DNA of 64,000 nucleotides from Tsuneonella sp. CC-YZS046 (GTDB lineage: Bacteria > Pseudomonadota > Alphaproteobacteria > Sphingomonadales > Sphingomonadaceae), in contig NZ_CP141590.1 in NCBI RefSeq assembly GCF_035581365.1, forward strand, positions 1,426,001-1,490,000. The letters run 5' to 3'. Numbering within the stretch: the stretch's first letter is position 1; every line of letters starts with the position of its first letter. Below the pieces are notes generated by a model. That model was not told the DNA's origin. It did no database searches and saw nothing but the letters and a program-made list of their open reading frames with translations. Below, piece by piece: positions 39,000 to 47,756 of the stretch. The translations under genes and the position numbers were made by a program.

Positions 39000-39935
39000 T
39001 CACAGCGCCTTTATCAGGGATTCGATGTCTTCCATGGTGACGACGCTGGTCACTTCGACATCCTGCACGCTGCGGCCGATCATCGGGCCAAGCACCTTGC
39101 CGCCCAGTTCCACGAAATGCGTCGTCCCGGCAGCCTGCATGGCGATCACGCTCTCGCGCCAGCGCACCCGGCCGCAGACCTGCTCCACCAGCAGGCGCCG
39201 TTCCTCCGCCGCGTCGCTGACGAGGCTGGCGGTGACATTGGCATAGACCGGCAGGCGCAGCGCCTGCGGCGGCGTCTTTTCCAGCGCTTCCGCCATCGCA
39301 TCGGCGGCAGGCTGCATCAGCGGACAATGGAACGGGGCCGAAACCGGCAGCAATATTCCACGCTTGATCCCGTGCTCCTTCACCAGGGCGATGGCGCGCT
39401 CGATCGCTTCGCGATGGCCGGAAAGCACCACCTGGGTGGGGTCGTTGTCATTGGCGACGGCGCAGACCTGCCCTTCAGCGGCGGCATCGGCCAGCGCCTG
39501 CGCCTTTTCCACATCGGCGCCCAGCAACGCGCACATCGCGCCCTGCCCCACCGGCACGGCCGCCTGCATCGCCTGGCCGCGCAGCTTCAGCAGCCTGGCC
39601 GTATCGGCCAGCGAGAACGCGCCCACAGCGCACAGCGCGGTATATTCGCCCAGGCTGTGCCCGGCCACGCAATCGCCCTTGTCGGCCAGCGCAATCCCGC
39701 CTTCCTTTTCCAGCACCCGCAGGGTGGCAATGGCATTGGCCATGATCGCGGGCTGCGCATTCTCGGTCAGCGTGAGCACGTCTTCCGGGCCTTCGCGCAT
39801 GATTGCGCTCAGCTTCTGGCCCAGCGCGTCGTCCACTTCCTCGAACACTTCGCGGGCGACCGCGCTGGCGTCCGCCAGTTCCGCCCCCATGCCGACTTTC
39901 TGGCTACCCTGACCCGGAAAAACGAATGCACGCAT
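39000..39935 (-). CDS. fabD: Malonyl-CoA:ACP transacylase
   Basis: Loads malonate onto acyl carrier protein for fatty acid synthesis. 311 residues. AFVFPGQGSQKVGMG at the N-terminus, catalytic serine in GHSLGEYTAL, catalytic His in SAPFHCPLM, and substrate Arg region preceding it. It leads a fabD-fabG operon; acpP and fabF, often next, are not seen here. Confidence 0.96.
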   Translation of the reverse strand: MRAFVFPGQGSQKVGMGAELADASAVAREVFEEVDDALGQKLSAIMREGPEDVLTLTENAQPAIMANAIATLRVLEKEGGIALADKGDCVAGHSLGEYTALCAVGAFSLADTARLLKLRGQAMQAAVPVGQGAMCALLGADVEKAQALADAAAEGQVCAVANDNDPTQVVLSGHREAIERAIALVKEHGIKRGILLPVSAPFHCPLMQPAADAMAEALEKTPPQALRLPVYANVTASLVSDAAEERRLLVEQVCGRVRWRESVIAMQAAGTTHFVELGGKVLGPMIGRSVQDVEVTSVVTMEDIESLIKAL

Positions 39936-39959
39936 GAATGTCTCCTTCGGTGGCGCCGG

Positions 39960-40787
39960 TTAGGAAGCGTTGCGCCGCGAAGCAATACCGAAAGGCACTA
40001 TCTTGTTGGCAGCATCATGCCCAATATCCGCCGCGCCGAGATAGGGGATGCCGGCCCGGCCGCACCAGTAGCGGGCGATCCCTTCCGGTTCCGCACCGAA
40101 AACCCGGTCGTTCTCCGGCACATCGCTGACTCGACCGAGCCGCAGGCCCGCGATCCCCGAAAGATGCGCGGTGACATGGAAGAACAGCCGGTCCACCGCA
40201 TAGAGATATTCCGAAACCTCCTCCACCAGCACCACATGCCCGGAAAGGTCCGGCATCAGATCGGTGCCGCACAGCATCGCCAGCGTCATCAGGTTGAACG
40301 CCGCTGCCGGTCGCTCGTCCAGCCCCGGCTCCAGCCCGGAATTGTCGCCCGAGAGATAGGTCAGCGCGCGGCGCACCGCCGCCTCGCCCCTCTCGCGCCT
40401 TATATCGGACGGCATCGGACCATGCACCGGCGCCCCAATCCCGGCGCGATAGAGCGCGCCAAGCAGCGTCCCCCCATCGGAATAGCCAAGGAAGGTCTTG
40501 CCGCGCGCCGCTTCTCCCATCCGCGCCACGGCCTCGCCCGCGATCCGCACCGCGCCATAGCCGCCCCGCGCCAGCCAGACGGCATCGAAGGAAGGATCGT
40601 CGGCGCATTCCAGCAAGGTGGAAAGGCGCAATGCGTCCGGCCCGGCGAAATGCCCGTCACATGCAAAGCACTGGTCATGGAACACCAGTTCCAGCGTCGG
40701 AAACTCCGCCGCGGCCAGAGCGATCACACGCGCGGCATCCTCGCGCGTGAACGGCGTGGACGGTGCGCAAATGGCGATACGTGTCAT
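39960..40787 (-). CDS. ldcA: Murein LD-carboxypeptidase
   Basis: Cytoplasmic serine peptidase (S66) that removes the terminal D-Ala from murein tetrapeptides during cell wall recycling. 275 residues. The nucleophile is in FLGYSDGGTLL, and the other members of the Ser-Glu-His triad lie in VEEVSEYLYAVDRLF and ADIGHDAANKIVPFG. ARGGYGAVRI is the conserved glycine loop. It is divergent from mpl, which consumes its product; 54 bases separate the starts. Confidence 0.9.
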   Translation of the reverse strand: MTRIAICAPSTPFTREDAARVIALAAAEFPTLELVFHDQCFACDGHFAGPDALRLSTLLECADDPSFDAVWLARGGYGAVRIAGEAVARMGEAARGKTFLGYSDGGTLLGALYRAGIGAPVHGPMPSDIRRERGEAAVRRALTYLSGDNSGLEPGLDERPAAAFNLMTLAMLCGTDLMPDLSGHVVLVEEVSEYLYAVDRLFFHVTAHLSGIAGLRLGRVSDVPENDRVFGAEPEGIARYWCGRAGIPYLGAADIGHDAANKIVPFGIASRRNAS

Positions 40788-40841
40788 TGCGCATTTTCTA
40801 GCCAGCTTGTGTTGTTCCGCACAACTGCATACCGAAGCCTT

Positions 40842-42284
40842 ATGACCGACAATTCAGCAGCAGGCGCCGATCTCACTGCCCATCCCTGGTTCTTCTGCGG
40901 CATCGGCGGCTCCGGCATGTTGCCGCTCGCGCTGATCCTGCGCGGGCAAGGCGCGCGCATCGCGGGGTCCGACCGCAGCCGCGACCAGGGCCGCACGCCG
41001 GAAAAATTCGCCTGGCTGGGACGGCAGGGCATCGCCCTGTTCCCACAGGACGGCAGCGGGGTCACTTCGCCGGAGCAGGTTCTCGTCGCTTCCGCCGCAG
41101 TGGAGGACACCGTTCCGGAAATGGTGCGCGCCCGGGAACTGGGCTGCCCGCGCCTGAGCCGGGCCGAGCTGCTTTCATCGCTGTTCAATCGCGCGCCCTG
41201 CGGCATCGCGGTGGGCGGCACCAGCGGCAAGTCCACCGTCACCGGGATGCTGGGCTGGATTCTGTTCGACACCGGGCGCGATCCCACCATCATGAACGGC
41301 GCGGTGATGAAGAACTTCGTCTCCGCCGACGCACCCTTCGCCAGCGCGCGCGTAGGCGCGCAGGGCACGGCGGACGGGGTATTCGTTTCCGAGGTGGACG
41401 AAAGCGACGGCTCCATCGCGCTCTATCGCCCGGCGGTGGCGGTGCTGCTGAACGTCAGCCTCGATCACAAGAGCCTGGAGGAATTGCGGTCGCTGTTCGG
41501 CGATTTCCTGGCGGCTTCGCAAGCGGCAGCGATCAATCTCGACGATGCGGAAAGCGCCACGCTGGCAGAGCGTGCCAGGCGATTGACGACTTTCGCGATA
41601 GAAAATCCGGCGGCCAACATCGGAGTGCAACCGGGCAGCATCGTCGACGGCCCGGCCTCGCTTGCCGCAACCGTGCTGGATCGGCGGGACGGGGCCGCCC
41701 ATGCGCTCTCGCTGCGGGTCCCCGGGCGGCACAATCTCGCCAACGCCCTTGCCGCCATCGCCGGAGCGAACGCGGCAGGAGTGCCGGTCGGCGAGGCGGT
41801 GCGGGCGCTCGGCGGGTTTACCGGCCTCGGCCGCCGGTTCGACATCATCGGCGCCAGCCCGTCCGGCATCACCGTAATCGACGATTTCGGCCATAATCCG
41901 GAAAAATGCGCAGCGACCTTGCGCACGCTGAAGGCGCATCCCGGGCGCGTGATCGCCTTCTTCCAGCCGCACGGCTATGGCCCGCTGCGCCAGATGGGGC
42001 ATGAGCTGGCGGAAACCTTCGCCCGCGAGCTGGGGCCGGAGGATGTGACGATCTTCTGCGATCCGGTCTATTTCGGCGGCACAGTGGACCGCAGCGAGGG
42101 CTCGGAACGGATCGTCCGCCTGATCCGGGAGGCCGGGGGCGACGCGGAATATATCCCGTCGCGCGAGGAGTGCGGGCAGCGCATCGTGGCCCTCGCCCAC
42201 CCCGGTGACCGGATCGTGGTGATGGGCGCGCGCGACGATACCCTGACCAACTTTGCGAAAGACATATTGGCGCGGCTGGGTTGA
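40842..42284 (+). CDS. mpl: Mur ligase family protein, probable UDP-MurNAc:tripeptide ligase
   Basis: ATP-dependent amide ligase of 480 residues. N-terminal UDP-binding FCGIGGSGMLPLALIL (the MurC/Mpl type), ATP P-loop VGGTSGKSTVTGM, VSEVDESDGS, LNVSLDHKSLEEL and the C-terminal DDFGHNPEKCAATL. These motifs fit both MurC and Mpl. I prefer Mpl, which joins recycled L-Ala-gamma-D-Glu-meso-DAP to UDP-MurNAc, because the true murC normally lies in the dcw cluster and because ldcA is its divergent neighbour. ATG at 40842 gives MTDNSAAGADLTAHPWFF. Confidence 0.8.
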   Translation: MTDNSAAGADLTAHPWFFCGIGGSGMLPLALILRGQGARIAGSDRSRDQGRTPEKFAWLGRQGIALFPQDGSGVTSPEQVLVASAAVEDTVPEMVRARELGCPRLSRAELLSSLFNRAPCGIAVGGTSGKSTVTGMLGWILFDTGRDPTIMNGAVMKNFVSADAPFASARVGAQGTADGVFVSEVDESDGSIALYRPAVAVLLNVSLDHKSLEELRSLFGDFLAASQAAAINLDDAESATLAERARRLTTFAIENPAANIGVQPGSIVDGPASLAATVLDRRDGAAHALSLRVPGRHNLANALAAIAGANAAGVPVGEAVRALGGFTGLGRRFDIIGASPSGITVIDDFGHNPEKCAATLRTLKAHPGRVIAFFQPHGYGPLRQMGHELAETFARELGPEDVTIFCDPVYFGGTVDRSEGSERIVRLIREAGGDAEYIPSREECGQRIVALAHPGDRIVVMGARDDTLTNFAKDILARLG

Positions 42285-42358
42285 GCGGTGGGATGGATGC
42301 CTTGGGAGCATAGGTCATCCGATGTTTGCTTGCGACCTATTGCAACCTCGCCCCTCAT

Positions 42359-42385
42359 CGTCATGCCAGCGAACGCTGGCATCTC
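42359..42385 (+). repeat. Short palindromic repeat, copy A
   Basis: CGTCATGCCAGCGAACGCTG followed by GCATCT: an imperfect palindrome (GCCAGC/GCTGGC) resembling small intergenic repeats of sphingomonads. Paired in inverted orientation with copy B 30 bases away. Confidence 0.6.
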
Positions 42386-42415
42386 TCTCTCGGTAACGCG
42401 CCGCGCCGCCCACAA

Positions 42416-42441
42416 CGATCCCAGCCTGCGTCGGCATGACG
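42416..42441 (-). repeat. Short palindromic repeat, copy B
   Basis: On the minus strand it begins CGTCATGCCGACGCAGGCTG, matching copy A in the outer CGTCATGCC and central GCTGG. Together the two could fold into one larger stem-loop. Confidence 0.55.
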
Positions 42442-42535
42442 AGGGAGAGGCCGGGCGGTTCTTGTCGGCACCTTTCCTACCCGGCGAAAATCTGGCTTAT
42501 CCTGAGGGATGAGACACCCGGAGATGAAAGGAGGC

Positions 42536-42562
42536 TGGCTTCCCGTTTGCACGGGGATGACG
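42536..42562 (-). repeat. Dispersed repeat copy
   Basis: On the minus strand CGTCATCCCCGTGCAAACGG followed by GAAGCC, differing from the copy at 25065-25092 at only a few bases. Found in two unrelated gaps 17 kb apart. Confidence 0.6.
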
Positions 42563-42847
42563 CAAGGCGAAGAAGCCCCCTCGCGAAAGGTCACACCCAA
42601 TTCCGGGGCAATAGCCCGGCGCAGCGGGGAAATCCCCGGAAAGCCCGATCCACATTTTCGCCGTTCCGCGTCAACCGCCATGGCCTCGGATTGCGCGAAA
42701 CGGGCCATTCCCGGCTTGCATTCCCCCCGGGAATCGCTATGGCGCGCCCTTCCCCGCCGCTTGGCCGGGAAACGAAGAAAGCCGGAGGGGCCCCGCGATG
42801 GTCGCGGATCAGCCAGCGATCGGCATAGTGATGAAAGGAATGCGCGC

Positions 42848-43210
42848 ATGCCGCTTTACGAGCATGTCTTCCTCGCGCGTCAGGATCTGAGCCAGAGCCA
42901 GGTCGACGCATTGGCCGCCACTGCGACGGAAATCGTCGAGCAGAACAACGGCAAGGTCACCAAGACGGAAACCTGGGGCCTCAAGAACCTGGCCTACAAG
43001 ATCGAGCGTAACCGCAAGGCGCATTTCGTCCTGCTGAACATCGACGCCCCGGCCAATGTGGTCGAGGAGCTGGAACGCCAGACCCGCATCAACGAAGACG
43101 TCATCCGCTACGTCACCATCCGGGTCGACGAGCATGAGAACGGCCCGTCGGTGATGATGCGCAAGAACGACCGCGAGCGCAGCCGCCGCCGCGAACGCGA
43201 GGAGATCTGA
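42848..43210 (+). CDS. rpsF: Ribosomal protein S6
   Basis: Small-subunit protein that pairs with S18 on the 30S platform. 120 residues: [39 protein letters not shown] and [11 protein letters not shown] are standard, followed by a basic tail ([14 protein letters not shown]). AAGGAATG precedes the ATG at 42848. The frame is open upstream but carries no S6 resemblance. First gene of rpsF-rpsR-rplI. Confidence 0.96.
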   Translation: MPLYEHVFLARQDLSQSQVDALAATATEIVEQNNGKVTKTETWGLKNLAYKIERNRKAHFVLLNIDAPANVVEELERQTRINEDVIRYVTIRVDEHENGPSVMMRKNDRERSRRREREEI

Positions 43211-43212
43211 TC

Positions 43213-43437
43213 ATGGCGCGTCCGTTTTTTCGCCGCCGCAAGAGCTGCCCGTTCTCCGCGAAGAACGCGCCGAAGATCGATTACAAGGACGTGCGCCTGC
43301 TGCAGGGCTTCATGTCCGAGCGAGGCAAGATCGTGCCGAGCCGCATCACCGCCGTTTCCGCCAAGAAGCAGCGCGAGCTGGCCAAGGCGATCAAGCGCGC
43401 GCGCCATCTGGGCCTGCTGCCCTACATCGTGAAGTAA
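43213..43437 (+). CDS. rpsR: Ribosomal protein S18
   Basis: Small-subunit protein of 74 residues, partner of S6. [34 protein letters not shown] and [20 protein letters not shown] are diagnostic. Two bases after the rpsF stop codon. Confidence 0.97.
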   Translation: MARPFFRRRKSCPFSAKNAPKIDYKDVRLLQGFMSERGKIVPSRITAVSAKKQRELAKAIKRARHLGLLPYIVK

Positions 43438-43450
43438 GGAGGGCACCGCC

Positions 43451-44065
43451 ATGCAAATCATCCTGCTCGAACGTATCGAGAAGCTGGGCTCGATCGGCGA
43501 TGTCGTGACCGTCAAGGACGGCTACGCCCGCAACTTCCTGCTGCCCAACAAGAAGGCGCTGCGCGCCAACGACGCCAACCGCAAGGTGTTCGAAGCCAAC
43601 CGCGAACGGCTGGAGAAGGAAAACGCCGAGCGCCGGACCGATGCCGCCAAGGCCGGCGAAAAGGTCGACGGCACCGAAGTGGTGCTGATCCGCGCTTCCT
43701 CCAATTCCGGCCAGCTTTACGGCTCGGTCAGCGTCCGCGACATCGTGGAAGCGCTGAAGGAAAAGGGCCACGATATCGGCAAGTCGCAGGTCGTGCTGGA
43801 ACGCCCGATCAAGACCATCGGCGTGTTCGACGTCCGCGTCTCGCTGCACCCCGAAGTCCATGTCACCGTGAAGGCCAATGTGGCCCGCTCCGACGACGAG
43901 GCCGAATTGCAGAGCCAGGGCGTCGACGTGATGGCCCAGATGTTCGAGGAAGACAAGGTTCCGACCGGCTTCACCGAAGCGGTCGATCCCAATGCGGAGC
44001 CGGGCGAAATCCCGGCCGAGCTGATCGAGGAACGGGCCGAAGGCGGCGACGAAGCCGCGGCCTGA
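43451..44065 (+). CDS. rplI: Ribosomal protein L9
   Basis: Large-subunit protein with two RNA-binding domains joined by a long helix. 204 residues: [36 protein letters not shown], the KLYGSVS-type C-domain start ([12 protein letters not shown]), and an acidic C-terminal extension (about residues 150-204) that makes it longer than the roughly 150-residue E. coli form, as in other alphaproteobacteria. AAGGAGGGCACC precedes the ATG. Confidence 0.96.
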   Translation: MQIILLERIEKLGSIGDVVTVKDGYARNFLLPNKKALRANDANRKVFEANRERLEKENAERRTDAAKAGEKVDGTEVVLIRASSNSGQLYGSVSVRDIVEALKEKGHDIGKSQVVLERPIKTIGVFDVRVSLHPEVHVTVKANVARSDDEAELQSQGVDVMAQMFEEDKVPTGFTEAVDPNAEPGEIPAELIEERAEGGDEAAA

Positions 44066-44087
44066 TCCTGACTGGATCGCATATCAT

Positions 44088-44124
44088 GGAAAGGGCGCCC
44101 CGGAAGGAGGCGCCCTTTCCTTTT
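44088..44124 (+). terminator. Rho-independent terminator of rpsF-rpsR-rplI
   Basis: GGAAAGGGCGCC and GGCGCCCTTTCC form a twelve-base stem, followed by TTTT, 22 bases after the rplI stop codon. Confidence 0.9.
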
Positions 44125-44127
44125 GCG

Positions 44128-44889
44128 CTAGCCGGACAGGAAGCGGACGATGGCCTGCCCGAGATCGGGCCTGGTGACGGAGTTCATATGCGTGCCGGGC
44201 ATCCATTCCAGCCTGCCGTCCGGCAGCGCTTCGGCCAGGGCTTCCGGCGATCCGTTGTCGCGGTCGTCCTCTCCGCACAGCACCAGCGCCGGCATGGTCA
44301 GCTTGCCGAGTTCGTCCCGCTGCAGATCCTGAATCGACTGGAGCAGCAGCCGCGCCGCGACACGGTCGATCTTCATCGTCTTCATGAACTGGACGGTGAG
44401 AAAGGCGGGATCGCCCTGGCGCACTTCGGCAAAGCGGTCGATCGCGTCGATGAAGAAGCCGCCGCGCCGCAGCCAGCCGGTCAGCCCCTCCAGCCCCATC
44501 CCCGCCAGCACCAGCCTGCGCGGCGAAAGGCCCCCTGCCACGGCCCGCGCGGCGGTGCGCGCGCCGAGCGAGAAACCGACGAGATCGAACTCCTCCAGTT
44601 CCAGCGCATCCACCAGCGACACCAGATCGCGCACCAGCACATCGGGCGGATAGGCTTCGGGATCGTGAGGCGCGGCGCTTGCGCCATGGGCGCGCAGATC
44701 CGGCATGATCGCTTCGAATCCGGCATCGGCGAGGCGCTGCGCATGGCCGAACCTGATCCAGTTCATCGCAGCGCTGGAAAACAGGCCATGCAGCAGCAGC
44801 ACGGGCCGCCCCTCGCCCAGGCGATGCACGGCAAGTTTCGCGCCATCGAACGCGGGAATCTCCTCCACGCTTGCGGTTTGCGGCTGCAT
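44128..44889 (-). CDS. Alpha/beta hydrolase
   Basis: Soluble alpha/beta-fold hydrolase of 253 residues. LLLHGLFSSAAMNW (oxyanion), PDLRAHGASAAP, nucleophile elbow GFSLGARTA, the likely acid in CGEDDRDNG, and the His in MPGTHMNSV. The lid region is rich in aromatic and Arg residues. Substrate unknown. ATG at 44889 has AGGAGAAG at good spacing. It shares a 170-base divergent gap with the emrA-like gene. Confidence 0.8.
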   Translation of the reverse strand: MQPQTASVEEIPAFDGAKLAVHRLGEGRPVLLLHGLFSSAAMNWIRFGHAQRLADAGFEAIMPDLRAHGASAAPHDPEAYPPDVLVRDLVSLVDALELEEFDLVGFSLGARTAARAVAGGLSPRRLVLAGMGLEGLTGWLRRGGFFIDAIDRFAEVRQGDPAFLTVQFMKTMKIDRVAARLLLQSIQDLQRDELGKLTMPALVLCGEDDRDNGSPEALAEALPDGRLEWMPGTHMNSVTRPDLGQAIVRFLSG

Positions 44890-45059
44890 CTTCTCTCCTT
44901 GCGCCTGTGTGCGGATGGCTATCCCGAACAAGGAAGCGCCCGGGGTCAAGCGATAAGTGATTGCCATGCCCCGGTTCTCGGACTTATGGCCTTTCCAAAT
45001 TCGGCGCCGCGCGGACATATCGGGCGGTGACTCGCAAGACCATCGTGAAGAGAGGCGAA

Positions 45060-46148
45060 TTGGCTGAAGCGGACCCAGATATTTCCGGTCGAACCGAAGT
45101 GGAAGATGACGAGGCGGCCCGGCAACCGGCGGCGCCCCGGCGCAAGCGCCTGCTTCTGATGATCTCGGTGCCCCTGCTCGTAATCGTGGGCGGGCTGGCC
45201 TATTGGTGGAGCCTTCAGGGGAAGGTTTCGACCGACAACGCCTATGTGAAGCAGGATAGCGTGGGCGTCTCCGCCGAGGTGGCAGGGAAGATCATCGACG
45301 TCTCCGTCCACGAAAACCAGATAGTGAACCCGGGCGATCTGCTGTTCCGCATCGATCCCGAACCGTTCATGGTCAAGATAGAGCAGGCGACCGCTTCCAT
45401 CGCGGCCGCGCAGAGCAATGTGACCGCGCTGCAGAACGACGAGGCGCTTTCCGGCGCTGACATTGCCGCCGCGCGGGAAGACATCGGCTTCGCCCAATCC
45501 CGCCTTGCCCGCCAGGAAGCGCTGTGGACGCGCGGCTTCACCACCAAGGCCGACCTCGATGCGGCGCGGCACGCGGTCGCCCAGGCGCGCGAAGCGCTGA
45601 ATGGCGCCGAGGCGCGCGCCCGCGAAGCCCAGGCAAAGCTGTCCAACGGGCCTGCCATCCCCAACGAGAACGCGCAGATCGCCAAAGCCAAGGCAGATCG
45701 GGAGCAGGCCGAACTCGATTTGCGCAGGACAGAGGTGAAAGCGCCCATCGCGGGGAGAGTCGCCCAGTCCGAACGCCTCCAGGAAGGGCAGATGGCGATC
45801 ACCGCCATGCCGATGCTGACCATCGTCAATGAGAAGTCGAGCTATGTCGAGGCGAACTTCAAGGAAACGCAGTTGAACGACATGCGGGTGGGCCAGAAGG
45901 CCGAGATCGCGCTCGACGCCTATCCCGGCCTCAAGCTCAACGGCCATGTCCAGTCGATCGGATCGGGCACCGGCTCGGAATTTTCGGTTCTTCCCGCCCA
46001 GAACGCCACCGGCAACTGGGTGAAGGTCACTCAGCGGGTGCCGGTGAGGATCGCCATCGACAGCAAGCCGGCGCGGCGGCTGATCGCCGGGCTATCGGCC
46101 GACGTAACCGTGTTCACCGGCGATTCCGGCCACAAGAAGGCCAGATAG
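45060..46148 (+). CDS. emrA: EmrA-type membrane fusion protein
   Basis: Periplasmic adaptor of a tripartite drug efflux pump. About 362 residues: one membrane anchor (about residues 37-56), then VSTDNAYVKQDSVGVSAEV, the hallmark of HlyD/EmrA proteins, a lipoyl half-motif (VHENQIVNPGDLLFRID), a coiled-coil hairpin (Ala/Glu/Arg-rich, about 95-200), the second lipoyl half (VKAPIAGRVAQ) and the beta-barrel domain (VEANFKETQLNDMRVGQKAEI). The start is uncertain: TTG at 45060 has AGAGG five bases before it; GTG codons upstream (for example 45027) are alternatives. emrB follows after three bases. Confidence 0.88.
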   Translation: MAEADPDISGRTEVEDDEAARQPAAPRRKRLLLMISVPLLVIVGGLAYWWSLQGKVSTDNAYVKQDSVGVSAEVAGKIIDVSVHENQIVNPGDLLFRIDPEPFMVKIEQATASIAAAQSNVTALQNDEALSGADIAAAREDIGFAQSRLARQEALWTRGFTTKADLDAARHAVAQAREALNGAEARAREAQAKLSNGPAIPNENAQIAKAKADREQAELDLRRTEVKAPIAGRVAQSERLQEGQMAITAMPMLTIVNEKSSYVEANFKETQLNDMRVGQKAEIALDAYPGLKLNGHVQSIGSGTGSEFSVLPAQNATGNWVKVTQRVPVRIAIDSKPARRLIAGLSADVTVFTGDSGHKKAR

Positions 46149-46151
46149 GCC

Positions 46152-47741
46152 ATGGCCGCCGAGGCCTCGGCAGCGCCAGCGGAGGGGACGGGCATCACAC
46201 CGGCGGCGCTCGATGCGCCGACGGTCCATGTCGACAGCGTGCCGCTGGTCTATATCGGCGTCCTGCTGGCCGCGCTGCTGCAAATCCTCGACACCACCAT
46301 CGCGAATGTCGCGATCCCGCATATGCAAAGCTCCCTGGGCGCGACCCAGGAAAGCGTGCTGTGGGTGCTGACCAGCTACATCGTCGCTTCCGCCATCGCC
46401 CTGCCCACCGCGGGCTGGCTCGCTGGCCGGTTCGGCGCGCGCAGGCTGATGCTGGTCTCGACCATCCTGTTCATCCTCTCCTCGATGCTCTGCGGCATGG
46501 CGATCAATCTCGAGGAAATGGTGCTCTTCCGGGTTATCCAGGGCTTCGCCGGGGCGTTCCTGATGCCCCTGAGCCAGACCGTGATGCTGGACGTCACCCG
46601 GCCATCCCGGCACCCCCAGGCGATGGCCCTGTGGGGCGGCGGGATCATCGTCGGGCCGATCCTCGGGCCGATCATCGGCGGCTGGCTGACCGAGAACATG
46701 AACTGGCGCTGGGTGTTCTACGTCAATGTCCCGGTCGGCGCGGTGGCGCTGTTCCTCATGGCGACCCAGCTTCCACGCTGGCCCACCCGCAAGGTGCGGT
46801 TCGATATCGCGGGCTATGTGCTGGTCGCGCTCAGCGTCGCCTCGATGCAATTGCTGCTGGACCGGGGCCAGCATATCGACTGGTTCGATGCGACCGAGGC
46901 TTGGGTCTATGCCATCATAGCCGCCTGCGCGGGCTGGATGGCGGTGGTTCACCTGGCCACGGCGCGAGCGCCCCTGTTCGACCGGGCGCTGTGGCATGAC
47001 GCCAATTTCACCGTGACCCTGCTCATCATGCTGGTGCTCGGGCTGTCGGCCTATGCGACGCTGGCCCTGCTCCCGCCCCTGCTGCAGGGCCTGCTCGGCT
47101 ATTCGGTGCTGACCTCCGGCACCGTCGTCGCGCCCCGCGGGATCGGGGTGATGGCATGCATGATCCTGGTCGGGCGGCTTGCCCGCATGGGGGTCGATCT
47201 CCGGCTGATGGTGGCGACGGGGTTCGGCATCATCGCCCTTTCCATGTTCCAGATGGCGTCGTGGTCGCTCGATGTGGATATGCGGCACGTCGTGATGACA
47301 GGCGTGATCCAGGGAGTCGGTCTGGGATTCCTGTTCATTCCGCTGAACGCACTGGCGTTCAGCACCTTGCCCGCGCATTTGCGGGCGGATGGATCGAGCC
47401 TGGTCAACCTGTCCCGTTCGATCGGCGCCTCGGTGGGGATTTCGCTTTCGTCGCTGCTGCTGGCGCGCTCGATCCAGACCAACCATGCCGAGCTGGCGCC
47501 CCATGTGTCGGCGGAGGCGATGCAGGTGTTCGATCCCGCGCAGGCCGGGCGCTTTGCCCAGTTCGGCGAAGCGGCCCTGAGCTTTGCCGACGCCGAGGTC
47601 AATCGCCAGGCGGCAATGATCGGATATGTCAACGATTTCTGGCTGATGGGCTGGCTATGCCTGGCCTCGATCCCGCTGGTGATGCTGATCCGCAAGCCCG
47701 CGAAGGACGCGGCCCCGATTTCCGCCGAGGCCGCGCATTAA
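46152..47741 (+). CDS. emrB: EmrB-type DHA2 family MFS drug exporter
   Basis: Proton-driven exporter of the 14-helix DHA2 family, 529 residues. The first helix holds LLQILDTTIANVAIPHMQ (motif D1), then SYIVASAIALPTAGWLAGRFGARR (motif A, given in part), FRVIQGFAGAFLMPLSQ and the motif C region IIVGPILGPIIGGWL. Works with the adjacent fusion protein; an outer membrane TolC-type channel and a MarR-type regulator are not in the window. Substrates cannot be inferred. Confidence 0.92.
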   Translation: MAAEASAAPAEGTGITPAALDAPTVHVDSVPLVYIGVLLAALLQILDTTIANVAIPHMQSSLGATQESVLWVLTSYIVASAIALPTAGWLAGRFGARRLMLVSTILFILSSMLCGMAINLEEMVLFRVIQGFAGAFLMPLSQTVMLDVTRPSRHPQAMALWGGGIIVGPILGPIIGGWLTENMNWRWVFYVNVPVGAVALFLMATQLPRWPTRKVRFDIAGYVLVALSVASMQLLLDRGQHIDWFDATEAWVYAIIAACAGWMAVVHLATARAPLFDRALWHDANFTVTLLIMLVLGLSAYATLALLPPLLQGLLGYSVLTSGTVVAPRGIGVMACMILVGRLARMGVDLRLMVATGFGIIALSMFQMASWSLDVDMRHVVMTGVIQGVGLGFLFIPLNALAFSTLPAHLRADGSSLVNLSRSIGASVGISLSSLLLARSIQTNHAELAPHVSAEAMQVFDPAQAGRFAQFGEAALSFADAEVNRQAAMIGYVNDFWLMGWLCLASIPLVMLIRKPAKDAAPISAEAAH

Positions 47742-47756
47742 GCCGACAAGCGTGGC

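Larger units (their letters stand above)
42285..42847. other. Non-coding stretch with repeats upstream of rpsF
   Basis: No gene is supported in this 560-base gap: open frames here lack ribosome binding sites and family resemblance. It holds three copies of a short palindromic repeat family (42359-42385, 42416-42441 and 42536-42562), and must carry the rpsF promoter nearer its right end. Confidence 0.6.

Noticed and set aside
42509-42847. An N-terminal extension of rpsF of over 100 codons
   Set aside because: The added residues have no S6 resemblance and cross a dispersed repeat; the standard MPLYEHV start has a ribosome binding site.
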